In this document: positions 55,347 to 64,000 of the stretch, one piece after another
Position numbering within the stretch: the first letter of the stretch is position 1
Layout of the letters: each line of letters begins with the position of its first letter
Source: Emydura subglobosa
Taxonomy: Eukaryota; Chordata; Testudines; Chelidae
NCBI GenBank assembly: GCA_007922225.1
Contig: ML679956.1
Location: 77,885,848-77,949,847 of the forward strand
Reading direction: 5' to 3'
DNA: 64,000 nt
The notes under the pieces: model-generated
Database searches by the model: none
Told to the model about the DNA's origin: nothing
What the model saw: the letters and a program-made list of their open reading frames with translations, nothing else
Translations under genes and position numbers: made by a program

Positions 55347-57590
55347 AGAATTCCACTCATAATTACTTACAGGCTAACATGTAAGCATTTAATTTATCTA
55401 GTAATTGTGTCTGTTGCCCATGGATTCATTAGCAATTTCTACTTGGATGTAATTTTGAGCCAAAAGCTTTAACTCCAGTTCTGTTTGCAAACTCATTTCT
55501 ACCCTCTCTGTCTTCTGGATGAAATTCCTATTCCATTTTAACACCCTCTTTTTTTTTATTAATTGCCTTTCAGCTTCTTAAGAACAAAAGATCATAGAGA
55601 TTGGATTTCTGCTTCTTTTCCCTCCTATTATTACTAAAACAATTAGTCAATTTGTCAGCATGCATTAATGTTTACTTGAATGAGAGTAGCAATTTATAGA
55701 GAACAAAAGTACTTTATTTTTCAAGCTACTGTGGAAAACTTAAACCCTTGTCAAAGGGAAATTTGGAATTCATGTTGCACAAATTCCCTTTTCAAGGATG
55801 CAGTTTGCACCCATATTTTTGCACCTGCAAAATGCAGGGGGGCTCAAATCTGAATAACTGCGACGGGAGAGCCCCACAGCTGTGCTTGCGATCCGGTAGT
55901 TTAAAGGTGCCAGCGCTCATGTTTGTGTTCAGAATCTAACTGCTGGTAGGAATAGCACGGTCCCTAGTTTTGCAGGCCAAAAAAAAATAAAGGCTGCCAA
56001 AAAGTGAGGCTGTCCTGCTGAAAATATGAACCCTCGTTCCATTTAACCCTTCAGTCCTCAATCAGGGCCCCTAACAAAAGTCACAGTTGGGGGGTCTATG
56101 TTTCGTGGGTACTTATGGATATCATTATTGGAATAGCCGAGTGCCTCACCATTTTTAATGTCTTTAAAATGCAACAAACAGAGGTATTGATCTTTATAGT
56201 CTGGCATCAGTCACATGACATGGGTCAAGGTTACATAATGTCAGTATCCTGTCACATGGCAGAGATCAATATCATGGTCACCCGCGTCACAGCGCCTACC
56301 CAGTGCATGTCATTCCCCACTCCCTTAGAATCCCTGGGTCTCGGTCAACAGTGAGACCCTGCTACCAACACTGCTTGGCTCTTTGACCCAGAGAAAATGG
56401 GTTCATGCTCTCTACGGGATTTACAGCACAGGGGAGGTTCTTTAGCAGACGAGTTCCTTCCCGGCCGACACGCGACATCTCTACAAATTCTTCACGGATT
56501 CAGCCTCGGGGACGACGCAGAAACCAGCACCAAGCAGTTCTGTGGCATTGCACCACGATGAGCCCCACGGTGCTGTCAGCCTGGGGAGGTAGGAAGTGCA
56601 CCCAGGAGAGAAGCAAGTTCATTAGCCTGGGGCTGGAGGACAGGTCCATGGCCCAATGAAGGAAGTAGACGGCCATGCCCCTGATGATATTCTATGGAGT
56701 CGAAACATCACAGTGCACAGTCACTCCTGATTTAAGACACCACAAGGCACAGGAGAATCAGGTCCTAGGTCTTTTCATCTCTATGCATGGAAATGAAATC
56801 GCCGAGTCACATCTCACAGGCAGCCAAACCCCCGTCAGACGGTGATTACTTTTGGTCACCCCCACATTTGACCGAGAGCTGAAGAAAGCCTGGTATCCTA
56901 ATGGCAGCCAGTTCTTCCACTTGCCAGCCCCCCTCCATCTGCTTTGAACGTCTTTCTCTGCCACCCCACCCCGCCGGCCCCCATTAAATCAGACATCCAG
57001 AAGGACCGGGTTGTCGCTCGTGTGCGTCAGCTGAGCCTCGGCTCCGGCAGCGCTCTGCCATTTCACAGAGGCTGAGAAGCTGGCCCCCAATGTCTTTTCG
57101 TGAGAGCACATTAAGCAAAGTAATTCGGAGCATGAACTCTTCTGATCAGAGGCTGAACCCGTTTTCCACCAGCACGTCACCTGGGAAGCGCTTCTGCTGC
57201 TCAGCGACCCCCAGCCCACTCCTGCCAGGGACGTCAGCGACTTTTCCTGCCGAGGAACTTAAGCCCAAGTCCTGCCTCCTGGGGTTCAAACCCATAACAG
57301 CTTCACAGGGCCCCAGGCAATTCCCTGCTTGCCCTCTCTTAACACCGGCCCTGGACTTGCGGACCGTCCCCCCTCACCCCCCGAAACCAGTCCTGCAACT
57401 CCCCCTCGGGGTGGCGACCCCCAGATTGAGAAACTCTGATCTACAGGAGTTGATGTACCCCTTGGCAGACCTCTGCATACTCCCAGGGGTATGCATACCT
57501 CTGGTTGAGAATCCCGGCTATAGAAGACTTCCCATTCATTTCCATGGCCTTTGGAGAAGGTACGCAATGCTGTGTGGCTTTTCTCCCATC
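55347..57590. other. Mostly unassigned non-coding DNA, 2.2 kb
   Basis: 57380-57510 contains GGGTGGCGACCCCCAGATTG, AGTTGATGTACCCCTTGGC and GGGGTATGCATACC, fragments I associate with dispersed turtle repeats. No gene recognised elsewhere. Confidence 0.4.
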
Positions 57591-57600
57591 AACAGAGCCC

Positions 57601-57768
57601 TGGAAATCCATGGAGATCCACTTTGTATCCGCCGGTACCTGCTTTATATCCGTGGAGATCCACTTTGTATCTGCCGGTATCCGCTTTATATCTGTGGAGA
57701 TCCACTTTGTATCCACCGGTACCTGCTTTATATCCGTGGAGATCCACTTTATATCTGCGGCCCATGTT
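57601..57768 (+). repeat. Minisatellite, four 42-bp units
   Basis: TGGAGATCCAC starts at 57611, 57653, 57695 and 57737. As 42 is a multiple of three, every reading frame repeats in phase and three frames stay open, creating ORFs such as 57090-57809 (plus) and 57441-58130 (minus). They are not genes. The flanks (57594 AGAGCCCTGGAAATCC; 57811 AGAGCTCTGCAAATCTGCAG) are similar, suggesting a larger parent repeat at 57594-57900. Confidence 0.85.
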
Positions 57769-57900
57769 TGCAGATCACAGATGGATGCAGATCCAAATTT
57801 CATATCTAGAGCTCTGCAAATCTGCAGACCCTGATTGTGGATCAGATGTGGACACAAATGTTGTATCCACACAGGGCTTACCCACCAGCCCTGTTCACAT

Positions 57901-58328
57901 TCCTCTGACGCACGGTGGAAAAAGAAAAGCGATTTTTGCACATCCAGGCTGAAGTTTGACCCCCCTAGGGCTAGTTCTGCATTGGCGCCTTTATGCCCCA
58001 AGCAGAAAGAGTAACAGGGAATCCCCACCACACAAAGGCCCCCTTGGCTGGCACAACGTTTACTGCAGCGAAGGGTGCACGCGCCAGGGGTGATCCCAGA
58101 CCCCGTGGAAGGGGAGAGGCTGGAAGGCACGGCCAGCCACGTGCTGCACTCCAGCTATTCTGTGCATCCCTTGTAGCTGATCTCAAAAGACTGGCCGGAT
58201 GGGCTCCAGAATATGAAATCCCCTATTTCTCTAAAGGTGACAGGCCCTGCAGCGCAATCAGCAGTTTTAAAAACTGGTATTCACCTGCAAAAGTGTGTGT
58301 GTATATATATATGTGATTGTGTCTACCT
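57901..58328. other. Unassigned non-coding DNA
   Basis: A short (GT)n(AT)n run lies at 58294-58311. No gene recognised. Confidence 0.4.
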
Positions 58329-58329
58329 G

Positions 58330-58955
58330 TTGTGGGGCACCCAGTCACCCTCTGGGAGGTGGGAAGGGGCGTTATAGCCCCACGAGTAACTCCAAATAAC
58401 CGTCCTTAGCATCAAGACAGAAGGGCCCAGTGGCCAGAGGGGGAGTGGGTTGCCACCCAGGGGTGGGTGGCAGCTGGGGTAGGGAAAACTGGTCCCTCCC
58501 TACTCCACCAGGTCCCAGCCCATGGCCCTGTCAGAGGTAAATGTGTTCACCAGTGGTTCAGCCGGGATCCGTCCAAAACACACCGACTAGGTGCCCGGTT
58601 CCACAACCGGATCAATGTCTAGTTCCCCTGGGCTACTTTCTACCCTGTCTTCCAGTGCTGTAGTCTGCAGGTCCTCTGGGTCGTCAGCTGATAACACTCC
58701 TGTTGGCTCTGTCCCCTCTTGGACTTCCACGGGCAGCCGGGTATCTGCCTGGGCCTCGGCGCGCCTGAGATCCGTGGCTTGGGGCTCCAGCAGCTCCTGG
58801 AAGGGAGCCTGCAACACGCATTCTCTCTCCTCCGCAGTCACCCCAGACTGAGCTGGGCTGCTCCCTTTTATACTGTGGCTCAAGTTGGAGCATGCCCAGC
58901 AGAGGCAAGGCAGCATGCAGTGTGGGGCAGGTATACCCCGTCACACAGCCTTACA
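58330..58955 (+). mobile_element. LTR-like repeat, copy 2 of a pair
   Basis: GTTATAGCCCCACGAG, GTCTAGTTCCCCTGGGC, TGTCTTCCAGTGC, CCCTTTTATACTGTGG and CAGTGTGGGGCAG match the order in 42080-42915. It ends near CCCCGTCACA. The TATA-like TTTTATACT lies about 90 bases before that end. The two ORFs of about 109 and 86 codons on opposite strands have no signature. Confidence 0.5.
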
Positions 58956-58984
58956 CGCCTCCTCCACCCTACACACCATATGTT

Positions 58985-59105
58985 GCTTGACTTCTTAGAC
59001 TGAAAGCTCTTTGGGACACAGACTGTCTGCGTCTGCATTTGTACAGCGCCTAGCACAGTGGAGCCCGATCTTGATCTAGGCCTTTGGAAATGCTGTAATA
59101 CAAAG
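58985..59105 (+). mobile_element. L2/MIR-type 3' tail
   Basis: TAGACTGAAAGCTCTTTGGG, TTTGTACAGCGCCTAGCAC and GGCCTTTGGAAATGCTG form the L2/MIR tail with its terminal AT-rich stretch. Confidence 0.7.
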
Positions 59106-59154
59106 AGGGTTGTCTCTCCTATCCTCCTGTTAAAGTTTATAGTTAGGTCGCTCT

Positions 59155-59290
59155 AATACCACACCCCTTGATGGGTTGTGGGCAGCAGAGATTGAACCTG
59201 CGACCTCTGAATCTAAAAACACAAGCCTTTTCTCTCCATACTTAAACCTAGTTCTATTAGCTACAGGTGAAACACACTCATAATTGCTAT
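59155..59290 (-). mobile_element. tRNA-derived SINE, second copy
   Basis: Minus reading gives an A-box-like TAGCTAATAGAACTAGG and the B-box-like GAGGTCGCAGGTTCAATC. The arrangement repeats that at 47390-47560. Confidence 0.5.
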
Positions 59291-59344
59291 ATGAAGGTCA
59301 GCTGTCACTGGAGGGGGACAGAGTGCCCCACGGGGTGGTTTACA

Positions 59345-59632
59345 TCACTAGCATTGCTAATCGCCTGCAATTTTATCACAAGGCTCACTGTCTTTGATGT
59401 TATTCCTAAAGCCCCAGCTCCTAGAGTCACGTGACTATATGACAATCTGAGCTTTCCGTTTAAAAATCTTCCAGGCCTCAAGAATGTAGAGAGAAAAAAT
59501 TGAGAATGTGAACCCTAAAGGCTCAAAAAATCAGAGGGGAAATAAAAAGACCCAAATGCATTTATTATTCGTCTCAACTCTTGATTTTTGTACTGCTTGA
59601 GGGTGCTAACACTGGGCATGGTTGGCCTTTTC
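59345..59632. mobile_element. Miniature inverted-repeat element, relative of 33611-33922
   Basis: GCTAATCGCCTGCAATTTTATC, CCCAAATGCATTTATTATTC, CTCTTGATTTTTGTACTGC and GGGTGCTAACACTGGG follow the order of 33611-33922 but are more decayed. Terminal repeats are weak. Confidence 0.5.
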
Positions 59633-60468
59633 AATATTAATAAGCATTTCCAAAAGAAACTAAAATAGGAGAGTTATGCAGGTAGGCACAGGGGGATTTA
59701 ATTCTGTCGGCCTCTCCACCGCACGGTAGAGCTGAATGGATTATTACTTAAATCCTTTTACCCGTGTGGCAAGCGTCTCTGCTTGTGCCTGCACCACAAC
59801 CTGGAGCTTAGACAAAGGAGATGCTTTCGGACCCCAGAAAGATGCAGTCGTGCTTCAGATTTAGGATGCAGATTCAGAGCTGATCATCATTTATCCAAAC
59901 CCTTTTGCTAATCCTTAAATTTCCGCCCATTTCCTTGTACACTGTACTCTGTTTCAAAGTACGGGGATACCGTATATATGCAATGCAGGAACAGAATCAC
60001 CGTGCTGTAATTGTTGGTATGCCCAAAGCAAAATACGCAAGGCCATTGCAAACACGCACAAGATCATTGGGGCCAGGTTCCCTCCCGAAACTGTGTTAAT
60101 CTTTGTACTGCGATTCCTTCTTACAAGGCCCACCTGGCACACATTTTAACTGCTTCCCAAGCCACTGTCTATATTATATAAAGCGCCCCTCCAAAGAGTT
60201 AGAGTTAGAGAAATGAAAACTAGCGTTCACAGAATCCCCAGAAAGCTCATTGATCAGCAGGCCTCATTTATATTTGTCTGTTCTAGTTACACCACGAGAG
60301 GCGAGATCCTGAGATGTGCTGAGCTCTGGTCACTCCTAGTAAAGTCAATGGGACCTGCAGTGGCTAAGCACCTGCCCAATACTAACGATGCATTTTGCTT
60401 CAGGGCAGTAGTCTCCTATGAGCTAGCGGCTGTGTGGTCTTGGAGAACAAGGATGTAATTAGAAGTCA
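59633..60468. other. Unassigned non-coding DNA
   Basis: 60305-60375 (ATCCTGAGATGTGCTGAGC, AGTCAATGGGACCTGCAGTG) is a TCAATGG-type fragment. No gene recognised. Confidence 0.4.
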
Positions 60469-60469
60469 T

Positions 60470-60700
60470 GCAGGCCCAAGTAGAATCAGGCGAAACTTTT
60501 CAGCCAAAACAATTTTTTCGGCCAAAAAACAAAACAAAAAAAAATGCAGATTCAGCTACACTGAAACATTTTGAAAATGTATATCAGAGTCGCCAAATTG
60601 TTCAAATCCCCGTCTCCCCCCTCTCCCCCACCCCAAAATCAGAAAAAATCAAAACTTTTGGATTTTCAGTTCAGGCGGGATGACGTTTTCGCACACAAAG
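60470..60700 (-). mobile_element. AT-rich dispersed repeat, fourth copy
   Basis: GAAACTTTTCAGCCAAAACA, TTTTTTCGGCCAAAAAAC and AATCAAAACTTTTGG place it with 23495, 30395 and 40890. The orientation is tentative. Confidence 0.4.
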
Positions 60701-61701
60701 CCTGAGCAATGGGACCTTGCATGAGTCTGAAAGGATTAGTGGACGATTCCACCCTCCCTCCACACGCACAATTTACCAGGCTGAAAACACAGGCCCTCTG
60801 AAGTCATTATTCAAGCCTGTGGCACCAGCTCCTCCACATCCCTGGAGTGATTTTTTTAGCCACTGGATCTATGTAAATGCAGATCCAGTAGCCCTCTTCT
60901 TTGGTTGTCTTTGACAGCTCCCTACACACCAAGCCTTCAGGGCCAACACAGGGCTGACTTCTGCAGTATGCAAGGGCTACAATGCCCTCCACACATATGC
61001 TGCTCCATTTCTGAACCCCCTTCGCTTGGTGTGTAACGGTGGCTACTTGCAATATGTGATTTAGCCACTAGATGTGCCATACAGCATTCCCAACAGGGTG
61101 TGGTCCCTGGTAAACAAGGGAGACAAAGCTAGAACTCAAGCTACGTGGAATCCTGTTTATGTCAGTAGCTAGTAGCTGTTTTCTTTAATACATGCCTCTT
61201 GTTTAAGACAGACAAATTCCATACATAACACTGTGGAAGGAAAATATGGGCAATCAATGGTGTGAAAATCTTTGTGGGAGCCCACTTCACCTCCCCCCAC
61301 CCCAACCCTGCATGCATGCACACACACAAATTCATAGGAATTCAGTTTTTTCTTCTCCTTTCTCATTAGTGGTTAACAACTGCCCAAAAAAGCTTATGGG
61401 TCTTGAAAATATATCTAGTTGTCTGCCATCTAAGCACCTGTTTCATGCATGATGTTAACAGCCAATATTCCATGAACCACTAAAAATCTGCAACGAATAC
61501 TTGGAAGCAAAGCCAAGAGCCCAAGATCTCAGACACCATTAATCACACTTCAGTCACAGGACGTATTCGAGTTAGCTTTAATCAGGTAGCTCAGGTCCCA
61601 GAACAGTGAAGCCGTGGCAGTATGTGCTGTACAAACCCCAAGTCATTACTGGGGCGACTAGTCCATGCTGCCACAACTTCTCTTCTCCAGTACCACGCTA
61701 A
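60701..61701. other. Unassigned non-coding DNA, 1 kb
   Basis: No repeat family or gene recognised. Confidence 0.4.
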
Positions 61702-61706
61702 CTGAG

Positions 61707-62024
61707 CCCTGGTCTCGGCCAAGCAGCTTACCTCAACCTAACTTGAGTGTAGTTTCGCTCCTACCCATGTAACGCACCTGCTACACCGATTTAATTACTC
61801 TGCCTCTGCGAGAGGTGTCGTGCTTAGGTCGATGTAGCTAGGTCAATGCATAGATGCTGTGTTGCTTACATCAACTGTTACTGGCTTTCCGGAGCCATCC
61901 CACAATGCCCCACCTGGGCAGTTCAACCCCTGCAAGTACTCCCAGGGAGGACATGCACCACCGACACAAGGAGCAAAGTGTAGGTACGCACAAGTGTGAC
62001 TTAATTTTGTAGTGTAGACATACC
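61707..62024. mobile_element. GTCTACAC-type miniature element
   Basis: Left end CCCTGGTCTCGGCC and right end, in reverse, GGTATGTCTACACTAC; possible duplicated flanks CTGAG (61702-61706) and CTAAG (62025-62029). The interior has TAGGTCGATGTAGCTAGG. The left end is mutated. Confidence 0.55.
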
Positions 62025-62044
62025 CTAAGCTTAAGCGAGCTCAG

Positions 62045-63325
62045 GTATGTCTACACAAGCAGCAGTCATACCCGGTGACTGCAGTGTAGCCATATCATTA
62101 GCGTATGTCTGCACTGCAATGGAAGGAAGCCCAGAGTTTGAATTCAAGTTCAAGCCTAGACCCCCCCTTCTGCCTACACACAAAGTGTATTACCCAAGGG
62201 CTCATACCCAGGACCCCCTTCTTTCCCCAATGGGGAAGGTCTGAACCTGAGTCAAGCCAGGACCCAGGGTTCAAGCCCCGTTGCTTTTTAAGAATATAAG
62301 AATGGCCATACTGGGTCAGACCAATGGTCCATCTAGCCCAGGATCCTGTCTTCCAACAGTGGCCAATGTCAGGTGCTTCAGAGGGAATGAACAGAACAAG
62401 TCATCATCAAGTGATCCATCCCATTGCTAATTCCCAGACTCTGGCAAACAGCACTCCCTGCCTATCCTGGGTAATAGCCTTTGATGGACCTATCCTCCAT
62501 GAACCTTTCTAGTTCTTTTTTGAACCCTGTTGGCCTTTACAACATCCTCTGGCAAGGAGTTCCACAGATTGACTGTGCAGTGTGTGAAGAAATACTTCCT
62601 TTTGTTTGTTTTAAACCTTCTCCCTATTAATTTCATTTAGTGACCCCTAGTTCTTGTATTATGAGAAGGAGTAAATAACACTTCCTTATTTAGTTTCTCC
62701 ACACCAGTCCTAATTTTATAGACTTCTATCATATCCCCCCTTAGTCACCTCTTTTCCAAGCTCAAAAGTCCCAGTCTTATTACTCGCTCCTCCTGTGGAA
62801 GCTTTTCCATACCTCTCATCATTTTGTTGCCCTTTTCTGTACTTTCAATTCCAAAATATCTTTTTCGAGATGGGGCGACCAGATCTGCATGCAGTATTCA
62901 AGATGCGAGTGTACCACGGATTTATAAAGAGGCAATATGATTTTTTTTTCTTATCATCTATCCTTTTTCTAATGATTCCCAACGTACTGTTAGCTTTACA
63001 GTGTAGACACAGCCACACCAGACTTGTGTTCTGGGAGTCTGCCCAAAGCATCCCATAATCCCATGGGCCAATTTTCTTCGTCCTCTGGACAGTCAAATTT
63101 GGTGGACAGTCAAGTTTTCCCACACTGCTCCATGAACTAAGGGCTAGATGGGCCACATTCTGGGAGGGGGCTAGGATGTGTGGGATATGGCTGGTTGGAC
63201 TCAAGCCCGCCTACTGAATTGTAGATGGAGGAGCCCCGGATTGAGACCCAGGGTTCAAAAATTCCTAACTTGGGTTTACAAATGAGTGTAGACGCTCAAG
63301 CCCTAGGTTAACAACGGTCTGTCTA
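62045..63325. mobile_element. GTCTACACT element, inverted copy of 16260-16797, split by CR1
   Basis: 62045-62287 and 62993-63325 together are the reverse complement of most of the 16-kb element: CCCAGGGTTCAAGCCCCGTTG, then GACAGTCAAGTTTTCCCAC, then GAGTGTAGACGCTCAAGCCC. The match stops at about 63325, where a third element begins. No coding function. Confidence 0.7.
62288..62992 (-). mobile_element. CR1 LINE inserted in a miniature DNA element
   Basis: Minus strand, 3' end at 62288 (plus reading AAGAATATAAGAATGGCC, GGTCAGACCAATGGTCC). It continues through CTTCCTTTTGTTTGTTTTAAAC and CTTTTCCAAGCTCAAAAGTC to a 5' truncation near 62992. GCTTT at 62283-62287 and 62993-62997 flank it, consistent with a five-base target duplication that the uninterrupted copy (16637-16646) supports. 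No ORF of interest. Confidence 0.85.
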
Positions 63326-63590
63326 CACTGCAATTGGACACCAGCAGCTGGCCTGTGCCAGCTGGCTCAGGCTAAGGGGTGTTTAATTGCAGTGTAGATA
63401 TTTGGGCTCAGACTGCAGAGCGAACTCTGGGACCCTCCCACCTCACAGGGTCCTAGAGCCTGGGCTCTGGCCTGAACCCAAACATCTACACCACAATTAG
63501 ACACCCCTTAGATTGAGCCCCGCAAGCCTGAGTCAGTGGGCGTGGGCCAGCCATGGGTGTCTAATTGCCACGCAGACATACGCTTAGTTT
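63326..63590. mobile_element. Fold-back miniature element, copy 2 of the 5.99-kb family
   Basis: CTGTCTACACTGCAATTGGAC at the left, GTTTAATTGCAGTGTAGATA and ATCTACACCACAATTAGAC inside, and TAATTGCCACGCAGACATACG at the right make nested inverted repeats. The same layout is at 5990-6269. It abuts the preceding element where that one loses its end, so it probably inserted there or truncated it. Confidence 0.7.
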
Positions 63591-63779
63591 CTAGCCAAAC
63601 TGTGGTTGCTAAAATCACATTGGAGCTCGAGAGGAGGAAAAAGGGGCCAGGATCTTGTAACTTACCCTGGGTAGAAAACATTGCGGTCTGGTATACTGAT
63701 GGGCATCCTGGTGTATACTGCTGGGATCAGTGCAATGCAATGAATATCCATGCACTGCCGAATGAATTCTGCCAGCACC
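63591..63779. other. Unassigned non-coding DNA
   Basis: No gene or repeat recognised. Confidence 0.4.
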
Positions 63780-64000
63780 AACCATTCACAAATCTTGAGT
63801 CAGCCCCCGCCCCCAAAATATCACGAGATTATTAGATCTCCGGATTTTAAGCCAATACGTGTTGGATTCTTCTTATTTGCCTTGTGGTTTTTGAGCCTGT
63901 AGAGATCACATTTTCGGTCACCAGAGCAGCCCTGGTGCAGCTTTCAAGGAAAAAAACCACGCACCATCGCAAGATTTGTGATAAAAGTCACAAGAGCGAA
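63780..64000. mobile_element. Miniature element related to 33611-33922, inverted, cut by window end
   Basis: ATCACGAGATTATTAGATC, TTTTAAGCCAATACGTGTTG and TTCTTATTTGCCTTGTGG are the reverse complement of the landmarks in 33611-33922. The sequence continues past base 64000. Confidence 0.55.

Noticed and set aside
57090..58130. 239-codon plus and 229-codon minus ORFs
   Set aside because: Both are kept open by the in-phase 42-bp minisatellite and by C-rich DNA; they overlap on opposite strands.
47390..59290. tRNA genes at 47390-47560 and 59155-59290
   Set aside because: Box-like sites exist, but the cloverleaf arms and acceptor stem do not form; these are SINE heads.

Overview
This 64 kb window reads as intergenic or deep-intronic DNA from a reptile, most likely a turtle (Testudines). 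The assignment rests on repeat content. CR1 LINEs of several subfamilies occur on both strands, with the 3' ends typical of turtles and crocodilians. They sit with old MIR/L2-type SINEs and LINEs, GTCTACAC-ended miniature DNA elements, a TA-flanked GGGTGACCAGAT miniature transposon, retrovirus-like LTRs, a decayed Ty3/gypsy integrase and Penelope-like fragments. All names come from recognising sequence by eye; no database was searched. I found no host protein-coding gene, rRNA, tRNA gene or CRISPR array. Every ORF long enough to consider is a transposon remnant, lies in a tandem repeat or strongly base-skewed DNA, or has no recognisable protein signature.

Layout. 0-7 kb: a CR1 split by a 359-bp Penelope-like insertion, then an ancient SINE split by both a solo LTR and a fold-back miniature element. 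7-20 kb: miniature elements, an L2-like fragment, MIRs, a second copy of the 5.2-kb LTR, a long LTR-like repeat with TATA and AATAAA signals, and large unassigned stretches. 20-27.5 kb: a reverse-strand CR1 (reverse-transcriptase remnant near 22.5 kb) split by a 1.1-kb terminal-inverted-repeat element carrying a 9-unit minisatellite, further CR1 and MIR copies, and a reverse-strand LTR. 27.5-39 kb: CR1 pieces, tRNA-like SINEs, two short Penelope-like insertions, and a reverse-strand CR1 with a second reverse-transcriptase remnant. 39-50 kb: an LTR-like repeat, an 88-bp Penelope-like insertion with a perfect 13-bp target duplication, the Ty3/gypsy integrase pseudogene, and several kb I cannot assign. 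50-64 kb: CR1 copies, including the best-preserved one (54.5-55.3 kb), an in-phase 42-bp minisatellite, another LTR-like repeat, and a cluster of miniature elements, one interrupted by a CR1.

Nothing here works as a pathway; the structure is a stack of insertions. The most interesting pattern is four short Penelope-like fragments (88-359 bp), each between 7-13 bp direct repeats. Two retain parts of a hammerhead-ribozyme-like arrangement and a third retains only the GAAA strand. Nested insertions with visible empty sites allow part of the insertion history to be ordered.
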